DNA of 20,797 bases, taken from the NCBI GenBank assembly GCA_002491195.1, contig DKVL01000097.1:1-20797 (forward strand). Direction: 5' to 3'. Position 1 is the stretch's first letter. Each line of letters opens with the position of its first letter. The notes below the pieces were generated by a model. That model had not been told where the DNA came from. It ran no database searches and saw nothing but the letters and a program-made list of their open reading frames with translations. The DNA is from Lachnospiraceae bacterium UBA7179 (lineage in GTDB: Bacteria; Bacillota; Clostridia; Lachnospirales; Lachnospiraceae). This document shows, in pieces, positions 7,563 to 15,094 of the stretch. Both the position numbers and the translations under genes were made by a program.

Positions 7563-8174
7563 CTATACAGTGATCAACTGATTTTCGATCATGTAGTGCA
7601 AATTCCTTTCATTCACTAACTTGCACTCCCCTCTCGCAAATCTTTTCAATATATTTCTCTCCATTTCGGAAAAATTCTTAGAATATTCACCAGCTGCCTG
7701 GAAAGCTTCTTCCCTGCCCAGCACTTCATCAATGAACTGTATGGAGTTAGAAAATGCATTAAAACCATAGCGATAGACAAGTTCCCGCAATCCGCTGTTA
7801 TAATCCTTTTCCATCTCTTCCACGATAGGCAGTACTTTTGTATGAATTTCTTTTATAATCGACTGAAACGTGTTTTCTCTGCTGTTTTCCTTTTGAATAT
7901 CCCACCAATATCCAGCCTCAGGCAAAAATGAAATATTCGCAATTCCGCTTTTTATCGTCAATGATTTGTCATAGCGCCTGCACCAAACCCTGCACTCGCT
8001 GCGAATCTCTATTCTTGAATTGTCATTATATTTAGACGAATAGAAATCGATCTGAAAAATGATCTCATTGACCTGTTTCTTTAACATGCGCCTGCTCTTT
8101 AAATATTTCCAGTCTATGGCGTGATTGATGTCCATAATAAAAGAATCAATACATTCTTTGACCACTTCCCCCAT
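7563..8174 (-). CDS. DUF4304-like protein, possible immunity protein
   Basis: A 203-residue soluble protein. The N-terminal half has a pattern reminiscent of DUF4304: a helix DWKYLKSRRMLKKQVNEI, then a strand IIFQIDFYSSKYND, a second strand pair RIEIRSECRVWCRRY, and a WW-containing loop followed by a helix with HTKVLPIVEEMEKDY. The C-terminal part (NERNLHYMIENQLITV) is less typical. The start at 8174 has GGAG ten bases upstream; an ATG at 8135 has none. This start lies inside the tail of a degraded DUF4303 remnant, so the junction was formed by deletion or rearrangement. The gene is 50 bases upstream of the DUF2185-DUF4241 gene on the same strand. I rate the family call as tentative and the existence of the gene as likely. 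Confidence 0.5.
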   Translation of the reverse strand: MGEVVKECIDSFIMDINHAIDWKYLKSRRMLKKQVNEIIFQIDFYSSKYNDNSRIEIRSECRVWCRRYDKSLTIKSGIANISFLPEAGYWWDIQKENSRENTFQSIIKEIHTKVLPIVEEMEKDYNSGLRELVYRYGFNAFSNSIQFIDEVLGREEAFQAAGEYSKNFSEMERNILKRFARGECKLVNERNLHYMIENQLITV

Positions 8175-8226
8175 CTTCCTCTGTCTCCATATCCGCCAGA
8201 TCGCCCTAAAATTCTGTTTTATGACA
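8172..8226 (-). pseudogene. C-terminal remnant of a second DUF4303-like gene
   Basis: Read on the minus strand, these bases give CHKTEF, a stop (TAG), then GDLADMETEED, which lines up with the last residues of the DUF4303-like protein at 1547-2266 (CHGTEFLDYLADMEMEDA). About 11 of 17 comparable residues agree, and the stop replaces a leucine codon by one base. An intact AGGAGG lies just upstream (about 8236-8243) but is followed by ATT ATC rather than ATG, so the gene's body seems to have been deleted between its ribosome binding site and its C-terminus. Confidence 0.65.
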
Positions 8227-8257
8227 GATAATGGATTCTCCCTCCTTTGCTTAATTG

Positions 8258-8362
8258 TTATTCAAAATCCAGATATTCTTCTATATCCTCATATTTGTTG
8301 CGCGACAGTTTATATTGCTTATATGAACATCCTACCACATCTGTACACACGATTCCATTCAT
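8258..8362 (-). pseudogene. 34-codon acidic reading frame, probable gene tail
   Basis: A minus-strand frame from ATG at 8362 to TAA at 8260-8258 begins MNGIVCTDVVGCSYK and ends NKYEDIEEYLDFE. The acidic end is what the C-terminus of a SUKH-type or similar immunity protein looks like. There is no ribosome binding site before the ATG and a stop codon lies just upstream in frame, so I think it is a fragment rather than a working small gene. It directly precedes the orphaned AGGAGG of the DUF4303 remnant. The rest of the stretch to 8446 shows nothing else I can support. Confidence 0.3.
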
Positions 8363-8446
8363 TTTTTATGAAACATCAAGTTACTGTTTGTACATCGTTA
8401 CTGCTCACTCCGTTCCAGTAACAGGCAAAGATCCATGCAAAAATAG

Positions 8447-8475
8447 TTTTGCGATCCGACATTTTTTGATATAAT
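8447..8475 (+). promoter_or_regulatory. Promoter of the radical SAM gene
   Basis: A perfect -10 TATAAT at 8470-8475 has a -35-like TTTTGC (8447-8452) 17 bases upstream. It lies about 37 bases before the radical SAM start codon, with GGGAG at 8498-8502 as ribosome binding site. The -35 is weak. Confidence 0.55.
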
Positions 8476-8511
8476 ACGATTACCACATTAACAGATAGGG
8501 AGCCAAAAACT

Positions 8512-10398
8512 ATGAACCAAACCGCAAACAACAACGTCCTTCTAATTGGAATCAACGCCAAATACATCCACTCCAATCCAGCCGTCTACAGTCTGAAAGC
8601 CTACGCGGACAAGTACTACCCTGACCGTTCCGATGGCTGCACACTCGAGATTGCGGAGTATACGATCAACCAGCCGTTAAATGCCATCTTAGCCGACTTA
8701 TATCAAAAAAGACCGCGAATGGCAGCCTTTTCGTGCTATATCTGGAATTGGAATATGATACAGGATCTGCTTGCAGAACTGCCCAAACTGCTGCCCGATA
8801 CCGCGCTCTGGCTTGGCGGTCCAGAGGTTTCATTTCATGCAGAAAAATTGATGCGGGATTTTCCCCAACTCACTGGAATCATGATCGGTGAGGGTGAGGA
8901 GACCTTTTTGGAACTTCTGAGATATTACTGGGAACACGTGATAACGCTGCAGGATATCAAAGGAATTGTCTGCAAAGATGGCTTTACCAGTGAGCGAAAT
9001 CTTACGGATATCAACAAACTTCCTTTTATATACAATCCTGCACTTTCGTCCCCCAGGACAACGATCTATAAATTTGCGCTTTCATCCCCCGGGACAAACT
9101 GCGAGTCAGCCGAACTTCACACCAGCGAGTCCCAAAATGATTCCCTCGACACTTTCAAAAACCGTATCGTCTACTACGAATCCCAGCGCGGCTGCCCATT
9201 TCAGTGCGCTTACTGCCTCTCATCCATTGACAGGAAAGTCCGTCTGCGTGACATCGAAACTGTAAAATCCGAGCTGCAGTATTTCCTGGACCACAAAGTA
9301 CCTCAAGTCAAGTTTATTGACCGCACCTTTAACTGCAATGAACAGCACGCGCTAACGATCTGGAATTATCTGCTGGAAAATGACAATGGAATCACAAACT
9401 TTCACTTTGAAATCGCAGCGGACTTGCTGACCAACCGACAGCTCGAAGTGATGCGCAATATGCGCCCTGGCCTGATTCAGCTCGAAATCGGTGTGCAGTC
9501 CACCAATGAAACGACACTGCGGGCGATCAACCGCCATATGAACATTGACGCGCTCCGCAGAACCGTGGCCGCCATCCATCATTTCCAAAATATCCACCAG
9601 CACCTTGATCTGATTGCCGGACTTCCATACGAGGATTATGACAGCTTTGTCAGTTCTTTTAACGACGTGTACGCGATGGCGCCAAACCAATTACAGCTTG
9701 GCTTTTTGAAAGTGTTGAAAGGTTCCCCGCTGGAACAGTGCGCCGATCAATACGGGATTGTCTACGGTTCCAAACCTCCCTACGAAGTACTGTATACCAA
9801 ATGGCTCAGCTTTGATGATATTTTGAACTTAAAGGGTGTCGAGGAAATGGTAGAAATCTACTATAATTCCAACCAGTTTACCCATACCCTTCCCGTCGTA
9901 ATCCAGGAATTTGCCTCTCCGTTCCATATGTACGAGGCTCTTGCAGACTATTACCGCGCAAACGGATATCTGACCAACACGCCCTCCAGGAGTTACCGCT
10001 ATCAGGTACTGTTGGACTTTGCATGCTCTGCCGCATCGGACAAACGTGCTCTTTTTGTCGAGCTCCTCACTTTTGACCTGTATCTGCGCGAGAACTTAAA
10101 GAGCAGACCAGACTTCGCACCGGAAAATGTCATCGATACGGATACAGCAGAAAAGAAAAAAGTGCGCCAGTTCTTCGAACATGAGGAAAAGGCACATACC
10201 TATCTGAAAGGCTATGACAATTATACATCTGTGCAGCTTTTGCGAATGACGCACATTGAACAGTTCTCATACCGCGTGTGGGAAGAATCCCCCAAAGACC
10301 GCACAGAAAAACTGACAATCCCCTCCCACATTTTATTTGACTATCAGAACCGCAGCGCACTGACGCACGATGCGGCCTTTCATGAGATCCTGTTGTGA
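8512..10398 (+). CDS. B12-binding radical SAM protein, DUF4080 family
   Basis: A 628-residue cytosolic iron-sulfur enzyme, the only plus-strand gene in the window. The N-terminal part (about 8-150) is a cobalamin-binding-like Rossmann domain (VLLIGINAKYIHSN, then LWLGGPEVSF and IMIGEGEETFLELL). The radical SAM core follows, with the cluster motif CPFQCAYC (C228, C232, C235) and later core strands such as KFIDRTFNC, FEIAADLL, LIQLEIGVQS and DLIAGLPYEDY. The C-terminal 200 residues are the DUF4080 extension. B12-dependent radical SAM enzymes methylate or rearrange unactivated carbons, but the substrate of this family is unknown. The classical DxHxxG B12 motif is not evident. An insertion of some 35 residues between the two domains carries an imperfect 36-base tandem duplication (see findings). 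It is transcribed alone from its own promoter. Confidence 0.92.
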   Translation: MNQTANNNVLLIGINAKYIHSNPAVYSLKAYADKYYPDRSDGCTLEIAEYTINQPLNAILADLYQKRPRMAAFSCYIWNWNMIQDLLAELPKLLPDTALWLGGPEVSFHAEKLMRDFPQLTGIMIGEGEETFLELLRYYWEHVITLQDIKGIVCKDGFTSERNLTDINKLPFIYNPALSSPRTTIYKFALSSPGTNCESAELHTSESQNDSLDTFKNRIVYYESQRGCPFQCAYCLSSIDRKVRLRDIETVKSELQYFLDHKVPQVKFIDRTFNCNEQHALTIWNYLLENDNGITNFHFEIAADLLTNRQLEVMRNMRPGLIQLEIGVQSTNETTLRAINRHMNIDALRRTVAAIHHFQNIHQHLDLIAGLPYEDYDSFVSSFNDVYAMAPNQLQLGFLKVLKGSPLEQCADQYGIVYGSKPPYEVLYTKWLSFDDILNLKGVEEMVEIYYNSNQFTHTLPVVIQEFASPFHMYEALADYYRANGYLTNTPSRSYRYQVLLDFACSAASDKRALFVELLTFDLYLRENLKSRPDFAPENVIDTDTAEKKKVRQFFEHEEKAHTYLKGYDNYTSVQLLRMTHIEQFSYRVWEESPKDRTEKLTIPSHILFDYQNRSALTHDAAFHEILL

Positions 10399-10422
10399 CA
10401 ATCCCACAAAACAGACGCCACT

Positions 10423-10495
10423 CTGCCCGTAATGTGTGATATCGGGCAGCTGATGTGTGACCGCCACAATTACAATTGCCCGGCATCACACATCA
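10423..10495. repeat. Structured inverted-repeat element between convergent genes
   Basis: The region between the radical SAM and M20 stop codons is built of complementary arms: CTGCCCG (10423-10429) can pair with CGGGCAG (10443-10449); TGTGTGAT plus CGGGCA (10433-10448) can pair with TGCCCGG plus ATCACACA (10477-10492) with two imperfect positions; and TGATGTGTGA (10451-10460) pairs perfectly with TCACACATCA (10486-10495). The pairings compete. No strong T-run follows on either side, so it is not a standard terminator, though it may end transcription or stabilise both mRNAs. Confidence 0.6.
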
Positions 10496-10569
10496 TGGCA
10501 GAAGGTCCGCAGTGCGTCAATCTGTCTGCTGGCGCGATTCGTCAGGAATTCTATGAAACTTTGTGTTTT

Positions 10570-11892
10570 TCATCGTATTTCCTTCTTGATCATGGAATCC
10601 ATAAACGCGATATATTCTTCCTTGGTAAATTTCGGCTGATACTCTGCGGCAATCTTTTTTGCCTCTTTTGCACCATCCTTTAATAGCCTGTACGCCCCGA
10701 GTGCAAAGATCTTTGCTGTCACGATATACGCAAGCTCCTCGTCAACGACCTTGAACTCCGCACTGTGGAAATTCCCCTCGATTCCGCCGGTCTGGAAAGT
10801 GTACACCGGAAGAATGTGCTGTACATCTCCCACATCCGTCGAACCGCCGCTGACGCTGCCCTTGTCATCGGCAATCTCAACCTCATATTGGCTGTCAACA
10901 GCAATTTTCGCTGCCGCCACCAGCTCCGCATTTGGCTCCTGCGGAAGTGTGGGCAGATATCCCGGCATTGTTTCGATCTCAACCGATGCACCGATCGCTG
11001 CTCCGCCTGCAAAGAATGACCGGTCTGTCTTCTCCGCCGCATCCACGATCGCATCCTGATTGGATGCGCGGACAAGCGTCTCGATAATCACTTCATCCGG
11101 CACAACATTGACGAGATTTCCGCCTTTTGTCACGATCGGGTGGATCCTGACATGGTCAGAATCCTTAAAAGTCTCCCTGTGATACGCAAGCGCGGTCAGC
11201 CCGATCGACGCCGCATTGAGCGCGTTGATGCCAAGCTGTGGGCTTCCGGCGGCGTGAGCCGCCTTGCCATTATACTTGATTACCTTGCTCACAAACCCGT
11301 TGTTTGCGCCCTGTTTGAAAGAAACAACGTTTCCGTTTGCGCTGTGATGCGCAATATTGAGATCGATGTCATCAAATGCACCAATGCGAATCAACTCGCA
11401 CTTACCGCCGCCATACTTGATCTTTCCCTCTTCCCGCAGCTGGTTCTTGAACTCGATTTCTCCGTATTCTTCTGCCGGAACTGCGAAAAATACAACCTGT
11501 CCGTCAAGCTCCTGTGCGACCTCCGGCGTGGAGAGCGCGATTGCCGCCCCCACGATTCCCGCCAGCTGCGCATGGTGTCCGCAGCAGTGAGCCGCCTGCG
11601 TCTTCGGATTGGCATATTCATGATTTGGAATGCGCAGTGCATCCAGCTCGCCGATCAATGCAAGACTGATCTCGTCCTTCTTGTCCTGATTCAGGTACGC
11701 CTTTGCGCCGGTCACTGCCAGCCCTTCCGTTACTGTCAGTCCCAGTTTTCTGCTAAATTCCACAAATTTTTTTGATGTCTCAAACTCTTTGTATCCCAAT
11801 TCCGCATGGCAATAGATATCCCGCGCGAAATCTATGATTTCATCCCTGTGACTGTCAATAAGATCTATAATCTTCTTTTCTACTGTATCCAT
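10570..11892 (-). CDS. M20 family metallo-amidohydrolase (AbgB-like)
   Basis: A 440-residue cytosolic zinc amidohydrolase or peptidase of the M20 family. Members remove an acyl or aminoacyl group from an amino acid, as in N-acyl-amino-acid deacylases and aminobenzoyl-glutamate hydrolase. Metal and catalytic features are visible: GELDAL (81-86), CCGHHAQ with C104 and H106, the glutamate pair PAEEYG (E141, E142), AHHSANG (H182/H183) and NFHSAEF (H376). The dimerisation lid lies around 190-310. SGGSTDVGDV (348-357) is typical of the AbgB branch. The start at 11892 follows AGGAGGG by eight bases; codons further upstream are not needed. It is the last gene after MetN-MetI-MetQ, 93 bases past MetQ. 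It probably deacylates or hydrolyses what that importer brings in, which the sulfur context suggests is a cysteine or methionine derivative (inference). Confidence 0.88.
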   Translation of the reverse strand: MDTVEKKIIDLIDSHRDEIIDFARDIYCHAELGYKEFETSKKFVEFSRKLGLTVTEGLAVTGAKAYLNQDKKDEISLALIGELDALRIPNHEYANPKTQAAHCCGHHAQLAGIVGAAIALSTPEVAQELDGQVVFFAVPAEEYGEIEFKNQLREEGKIKYGGGKCELIRIGAFDDIDLNIAHHSANGNVVSFKQGANNGFVSKVIKYNGKAAHAAGSPQLGINALNAASIGLTALAYHRETFKDSDHVRIHPIVTKGGNLVNVVPDEVIIETLVRASNQDAIVDAAEKTDRSFFAGGAAIGASVEIETMPGYLPTLPQEPNAELVAAAKIAVDSQYEVEIADDKGSVSGGSTDVGDVQHILPVYTFQTGGIEGNFHSAEFKVVDEELAYIVTAKIFALGAYRLLKDGAKEAKKIAAEYQPKFTKEEYIAFMDSMIKKEIR

Positions 11893-11932
11893 CAATATTT
11901 CCCTCCTCAACGATCTCTGTAACATCGCTCCT

Positions 11933-11967
11933 GCCAGCTGCACCTGACTTGATTCGTGCAGCATGGC
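11933..11967 (-). other. mRNA hairpin between metQ and the M20 gene
   Basis: On the minus strand GCCA, one unpaired T, then GCTGCAC pair with GTGCAGC and TGGC around a 12-base loop, about 11 pairs in all. No T-run follows, so it is more likely an RNA-stability or processing element between the abundant binding protein and the enzyme gene than a terminator. Confidence 0.5.
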
Positions 11968-11985
11968 TATATTCATTTTATCGTA

Positions 11986-12840
11986 TTAATATTCCGGAAT
12001 AGACCAGAGTTCATTATATTTTGGTCCATTGTTCTCTTTGATCCATGTCAGAAACTCCTCTGACTGATACGCTGCCACAACATCTTTTACCCACTGTGTA
12101 TCCTTATTTTTCTCGTCCACAACCACCTGCAGCCAGAAACTATCCGTCAGATTTTCATGGAACAGTGCCGTAGAGGGATCAATTCCCGCATTATATACAA
12201 TACTGCCTGTGATCACACCATAATCAAAATCACTTAAACTCGTCGCAATATAACTCGTCTGCAGCTCATAAAATTTCAGATTGTATGGGTTCTGGTCAAT
12301 GTCCTCCGTCGATGCTGTCGCATAATCCGTCCCTTCTTTTAAGGTAATCCATCCGATATCCTGCAGCATTACATAAGCTCTCGCCTGATTTCCGGCATCC
12401 TGCGGCACTGCAACGACCATTCCGTCTCCAATCTCATCAATAGAATCATGTTTCTCTGAAAAGATGGACGCCGGCACTGTCGGAATCTTAGAGAGCGCCA
12501 CCAGATGACCACCCGCCTGCTCGTTAAACGCATCCATATATGCCCTGTGCTGTTCAACAGACAAGTCAACATCCCCGCTTGTGATTGCGGCATCGGCCTG
12601 ATTCAGGTCAAGTTCTGATACTTTGAATGTATATCCTTTTTTCTCCAAAATAGGTATGATCGCATCCTCAAATAGTTCTGAATAAGGGCCTGCTCCTTTT
12701 CCGTACACAATCTCTGTCTTTTCCCCAGACACCGCATTGCTCACCGTGTTATCTGCAGTTTTCCCGCATCCGGTAAGACCAATGGTCCCTAACACTGCTG
12801 CAAATATTGTCGTTACAACTACCTTTTTTAAATTCTTCAT
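11986..12840 (-). CDS. metQ: MetQ-like substrate-binding lipoprotein of the ABC importer
   Basis: A 284-residue extracytoplasmic binding protein anchored by lipid. The start at 12840 follows GGAGG by six bases and gives a proper lipoprotein signal: MKNLKK, a hydrophobic core, and the lipobox LTGC with C25 as the lipidated residue. The mature part follows the NlpA/MetQ family: IVYGKGAGPYSELFEDAIIPILEKKGY, then DLNQADAAITSGDVDLSVEQHRAYMDAFN, SKIPTVPASIFSEK, VAVPQDAGNQARAYVMLQDIGWI, and a C-terminus YQSEEFLTWI. Family members bind D- or L-methionine, and some bind other small amino acids or peptides. The NQARA and QHRAYM segments are typical. It is encoded after the permease and ATPase with a 31-base gap. 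Whether the ligand is methionine or a cysteine compound is open, given the cysteine leader upstream. Confidence 0.88.
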   Translation of the reverse strand: MKNLKKVVVTTIFAAVLGTIGLTGCGKTADNTVSNAVSGEKTEIVYGKGAGPYSELFEDAIIPILEKKGYTFKVSELDLNQADAAITSGDVDLSVEQHRAYMDAFNEQAGGHLVALSKIPTVPASIFSEKHDSIDEIGDGMVVAVPQDAGNQARAYVMLQDIGWITLKEGTDYATASTEDIDQNPYNLKFYELQTSYIATSLSDFDYGVITGSIVYNAGIDPSTALFHENLTDSFWLQVVVDEKNKDTQWVKDVVAAYQSEEFLTWIKENNGPKYNELWSIPEY

Positions 12841-12871
12841 AATAATCCTCCATTCTTGTGAAAACACTATT

Positions 12872-13549
12872 TTAATTGTTTTTTCTTGCCCGCTGCGCAA
12901 AGCTGTTTCCCAATGACTGCACAATCTGCGTTACAATGATTAATAAAATGACAAGGGAATACATCAACTCAAAATTGAATCTGTTATATCCGTAATTCAG
13001 CACAAGGCTTCCTATGCCACCGCCGCCGATGTATCCCGCCATCGCGCTGGCGCCGATGAGCCCTACGATTCCTGTTGTCAATGACAGGATCAGGGAACCT
13101 TTGGACTCCGGCAGGATAAAGTAAAAGATGATCTGCCAGGAAGTTGCTCCCATGGACTGCGCTGCCTCCAAAATTCCTTTTCCGGTGTCAAGTAACGAGT
13201 TCTCCATCAGACGCGACAGAAACGGTACGATATAGATCGTCAGTGGCACAATCGCCGCTGTAGGCCCTATCCGCGTTCCGATGAGCGCCTTGGTCAATGG
13301 CATCACAGCAATCAGCAGAACGACAAACGGTGTGCTTCGTATCACATTGATGATAATATTAATCACATTGTAGACGATGGTATTTTGATACAGCCCTCCC
13401 TTTCTCGTAAAGATCAGAATAATCGATATGATAAATGCCAACACTGCTCCTATGAGCAACGCAATGCTTACCATATATATTGTCTCACTGATGGAAACAC
13501 TGATTTTACTCAATGGTATTCCTAAAAAATTTTCAATTGATTCTCTCAT
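12872..13549 (-). CDS. metI: MetI-like ABC importer permease
   Basis: A 225-residue inner-membrane permease with about five hydrophobic spans (roughly 23-48, 60-85, 97-113, 150-180 and 196-213). The coupling-loop EAA motif, which contacts the ATPase, is at 128-147 (EAAQSMGATSWQIIFYF). The length and the GYIGGGGIGSLVLNYGY segment are those of MetI proteins of methionine importers, which work as homodimers. A GGAGGA ribosome binding site precedes the start. It lies 66 bases after MetN and 31 before MetQ, in the standard MetNIQ order, and must be co-transcribed with both. Confidence 0.92.
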   Translation of the reverse strand: MRESIENFLGIPLSKISVSISETIYMVSIALLIGAVLAFIISIILIFTRKGGLYQNTIVYNVINIIINVIRSTPFVVLLIAVMPLTKALIGTRIGPTAAIVPLTIYIVPFLSRLMENSLLDTGKGILEAAQSMGATSWQIIFYFILPESKGSLILSLTTGIVGLIGASAMAGYIGGGGIGSLVLNYGYNRFNFELMYSLVILLIIVTQIVQSLGNSFAQRARKNN

Positions 13550-13615
13550 AATATTCCTCCATTCCTGTGTCCAGATTAGCGCATGAAACCGCTTTTCCTT
13601 CCCATCACTACCCTT

Positions 13616-14707
13616 TTACGCAGGTACGGTATCAGTTACGTATGCATCGGATGGATCTTGCGCATACAACTGTGCCTGCGTTTCCCCAAGACCGACTTCC
13701 TGATAACCGACTTTCTGCGATTTGAGATACGACTGTGCCTTGACAATTTCCGCAGAACTTCCTATAATCTGCACAATGATGATTCCAAGAATGCTCTCCT
13801 GTATCTCACTGATATTTGCAAATAAAATATTGGTCTCCACATCGTATCGCTTGTTGATCGCAGCAAGAACTGACTCGGTGCTGTCAGAATCCAGAAATTT
13901 CAAGCGCAGGATTTTGTAATTTCTGGTGTCGCTCTGAATGCTTTGGATCAACTTATCCGGAACACTGTCAGGGATCACTGTCTTTACAAAGTTCTTCGTG
14001 ATGATCTCCTTTGGCTCGCTGAAGACATCGATCACATCGCCCTTCTCTACGATCTCACCATTTTCCATCACAGCTACATGATTGCATACGCTTTGGATGA
14101 CATTCATCTCATGCGTAATCAGCACGATCGTGATGTGCAGCTCCCGGTTGATCTTTTTGAGCAGCTGCAGGATTGCCGTCGTCGTCTTGGGATCCAGTGC
14201 GCTTGTCGCCTCATCACTCAGTAAAATGGATGGATTTGTTGCCAGCGCCCTCGCGATGCCAACACGCTGTTTCTGACCGCCTGACAGCTTTGACGGGTAG
14301 ACATCCCGCTTATCCGAGAGTTCCACAAATTCCAGAATCTCCTCCACCTTTTTGCGGATCTGATTCTTTGGCACTTTATTCAATTTGAGCGGAAGCGCGA
14401 CATTCTCATAGACGGTCTTTGTCTCCAGCAAGTTAAACTGCTGGAAGATCATTCCGATCTGCTTGCGCTTTGCCCGTAAAGCCTTCGCCGAAAGCTTATT
14501 GATATCCTCTCCGTCGATCAACACTTCCCCGGCTGTCGGCTTTTCCAATGCATTGATCACACGCAGCAGGGTTGACTTTCCAGCGCCGGAAAAACCTATG
14601 ATTCCATAAATATCCCCCTTCTCGATTTTCAGTGTCACATCCTTTAATGCCTGCACTTTTTTGTCCTTCACCTCAAATTCCTTACTCACATTTTTAAATT
14701 CAATCAT
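13616..14707 (-). CDS. metN: MetN-like ABC importer ATPase with C-terminal NIL domain
   Basis: The 363-residue ATP-binding subunit, working as a dimer at the membrane. Walker A is GFSGAGKST (K44), the Q loop is MIFQQFN (86-92), the ABC signature is LSGGQKQR (141-148), Walker B is ILLSDE with E166, and the switch histidine is H199 in LITHE. Residues 264-340 form a NIL (ACT-like) regulatory domain, ending ANISEIQESILGIIIVQIIG and YLKSQKVGYQEV; in E. coli MetN this domain binds methionine and inhibits transport. The last 24 residues are an acidic tail beyond the usual domain end. A GGGAGGAG site precedes the start. It is the first structural gene after a promoter, a cysteine-codon leader and a terminator, which makes it the target of the proposed attenuation. 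The NIL domain makes methionine feedback likely even if the genetic control is by cysteine. Confidence 0.94.
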   Translation of the reverse strand: MIEFKNVSKEFEVKDKKVQALKDVTLKIEKGDIYGIIGFSGAGKSTLLRVINALEKPTAGEVLIDGEDINKLSAKALRAKRKQIGMIFQQFNLLETKTVYENVALPLKLNKVPKNQIRKKVEEILEFVELSDKRDVYPSKLSGGQKQRVGIARALATNPSILLSDEATSALDPKTTTAILQLLKKINRELHITIVLITHEMNVIQSVCNHVAVMENGEIVEKGDVIDVFSEPKEIITKNFVKTVIPDSVPDKLIQSIQSDTRNYKILRLKFLDSDSTESVLAAINKRYDVETNILFANISEIQESILGIIIVQIIGSSAEIVKAQSYLKSQKVGYQEVGLGETQAQLYAQDPSDAYVTDTVPA

Positions 14708-14811
14708 AATCTTTTCTCCTCCCTGACGATTCCTTATTGTTCACACACTGTTTTGCTGCTTCCGGTTTTGCACGCTTCCAGTCATGCCGACGCAGCGCCT
14801 AAACAATCCGC

Positions 14812-14836
14812 GAAGAACGCTGCTTTTGCGTTCTTC
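14812..14836 (-). other. Perfect nine-pair hairpin in the metN 5' leader
   Basis: GAAGAACGC and GCGTTCTTC flank a seven-base loop. It lies next to the longer stem at 14838-14898 in the untranslated leader of metN, past the attenuator. There is no T-run after it on the minus strand, so it is not a terminator. Confidence 0.6.
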
Positions 14837-14837
14837 T

Positions 14838-14898
14838 GTGTGAAGCTTTAGATTTTCTTAGCGGGTGTCTTTTGGCCGCTTAGAAAATCTCTTCACAC
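14838..14898 (-). repeat. Long imperfect stem-loop in the metN 5' leader
   Basis: Two arms of 23 and 27 bases (14876-14898 and 14838-14864) pair around an 11-base loop. The pairing covers GTGTGAAG, AGATTTTCT and AGCGG, broken by a four-base bulge and one mismatch. It sits between the attenuator terminator and metN, an unusually long and structured leader. It may be a mobile intergenic repeat or a second control element. Confidence 0.6.
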
Positions 14899-14935
14899 TT
14901 CCAGCGGCTACAGCATCCTCGTTCCTGATGGCAAG

Positions 14936-14970
14936 AAAAAAGCAGCTGCCATACACATATGACAACTGCC
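14936..14970 (-). terminator. Attenuator terminator ahead of metNIQ
   Basis: On the minus strand a 12-pair stem (GGCAGTTGTCAT with ATGGCAGCTGCT, three G-U pairs) closes a six-base loop and is followed directly by TTTTTTCTTG. It starts 19 bases after the stop codon of the cysteine-rich leader ORF and about 230 bases before metN. This is an intrinsic terminator placed where it would stop transcription before the transporter genes. I looked for the competing antiterminator: the Cys-codon run GCTGCTGT can pair with ATGGCAGC of the terminator's 3' arm (eight pairs), and GACTGT just after it can pair weakly with the 5' arm, but neither is decisive. Confidence 0.82.
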
Positions 14971-14989
14971 TACTCAATCATCCCGCAAG

Positions 14990-15094
14990 CTAGACGCATA
15001 TTGTATAGGAAAAGGAAACCATATTCTCGCATACAGTCTGACAGCAGCAACACATATCGTTTCTAGTCTGAACAGCGCTCTGATTTCTTTTCAT
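14990..15094 (-). CDS. Cysteine-rich leader peptide (34 codons) of the metNIQ operon
   Basis: A very short gene of 34 codons, most likely a regulatory leader peptide rather than a functional protein. Its ribosome binding site, AGGAAAGGAGG a few bases before the ATG at 15094, is as strong as any in the window. Residues 15-18 are four cysteines in a row (TGT TGC TGC TGT), and C22 and C33 bring the total to six of 34. The first half is hydrophilic (MKRNQSAVQTRND). It ends at a TAG 19 bases before an intrinsic terminator, and a consensus promoter lies about 85-110 bases upstream. In amino-acid attenuators the ribosome stalls at codons for the scarce amino acid, changing the fold of the RNA so that the terminator does not form. 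Cysteine should therefore be the sensed amino acid. A zinc-binding peptide is the alternative, but the position argues against it. Confidence 0.8.
   Translation of the reverse strand: MKRNQSAVQTRNDMCCCCQTVCENMVSFSYTICV

Noticed and set aside
11140..11775. 211-codon plus-strand frame opposite the M20 gene
   Set aside because: It mirrors the codon structure of the M20 hydrolase, which has full catalytic motifs; no start signal.
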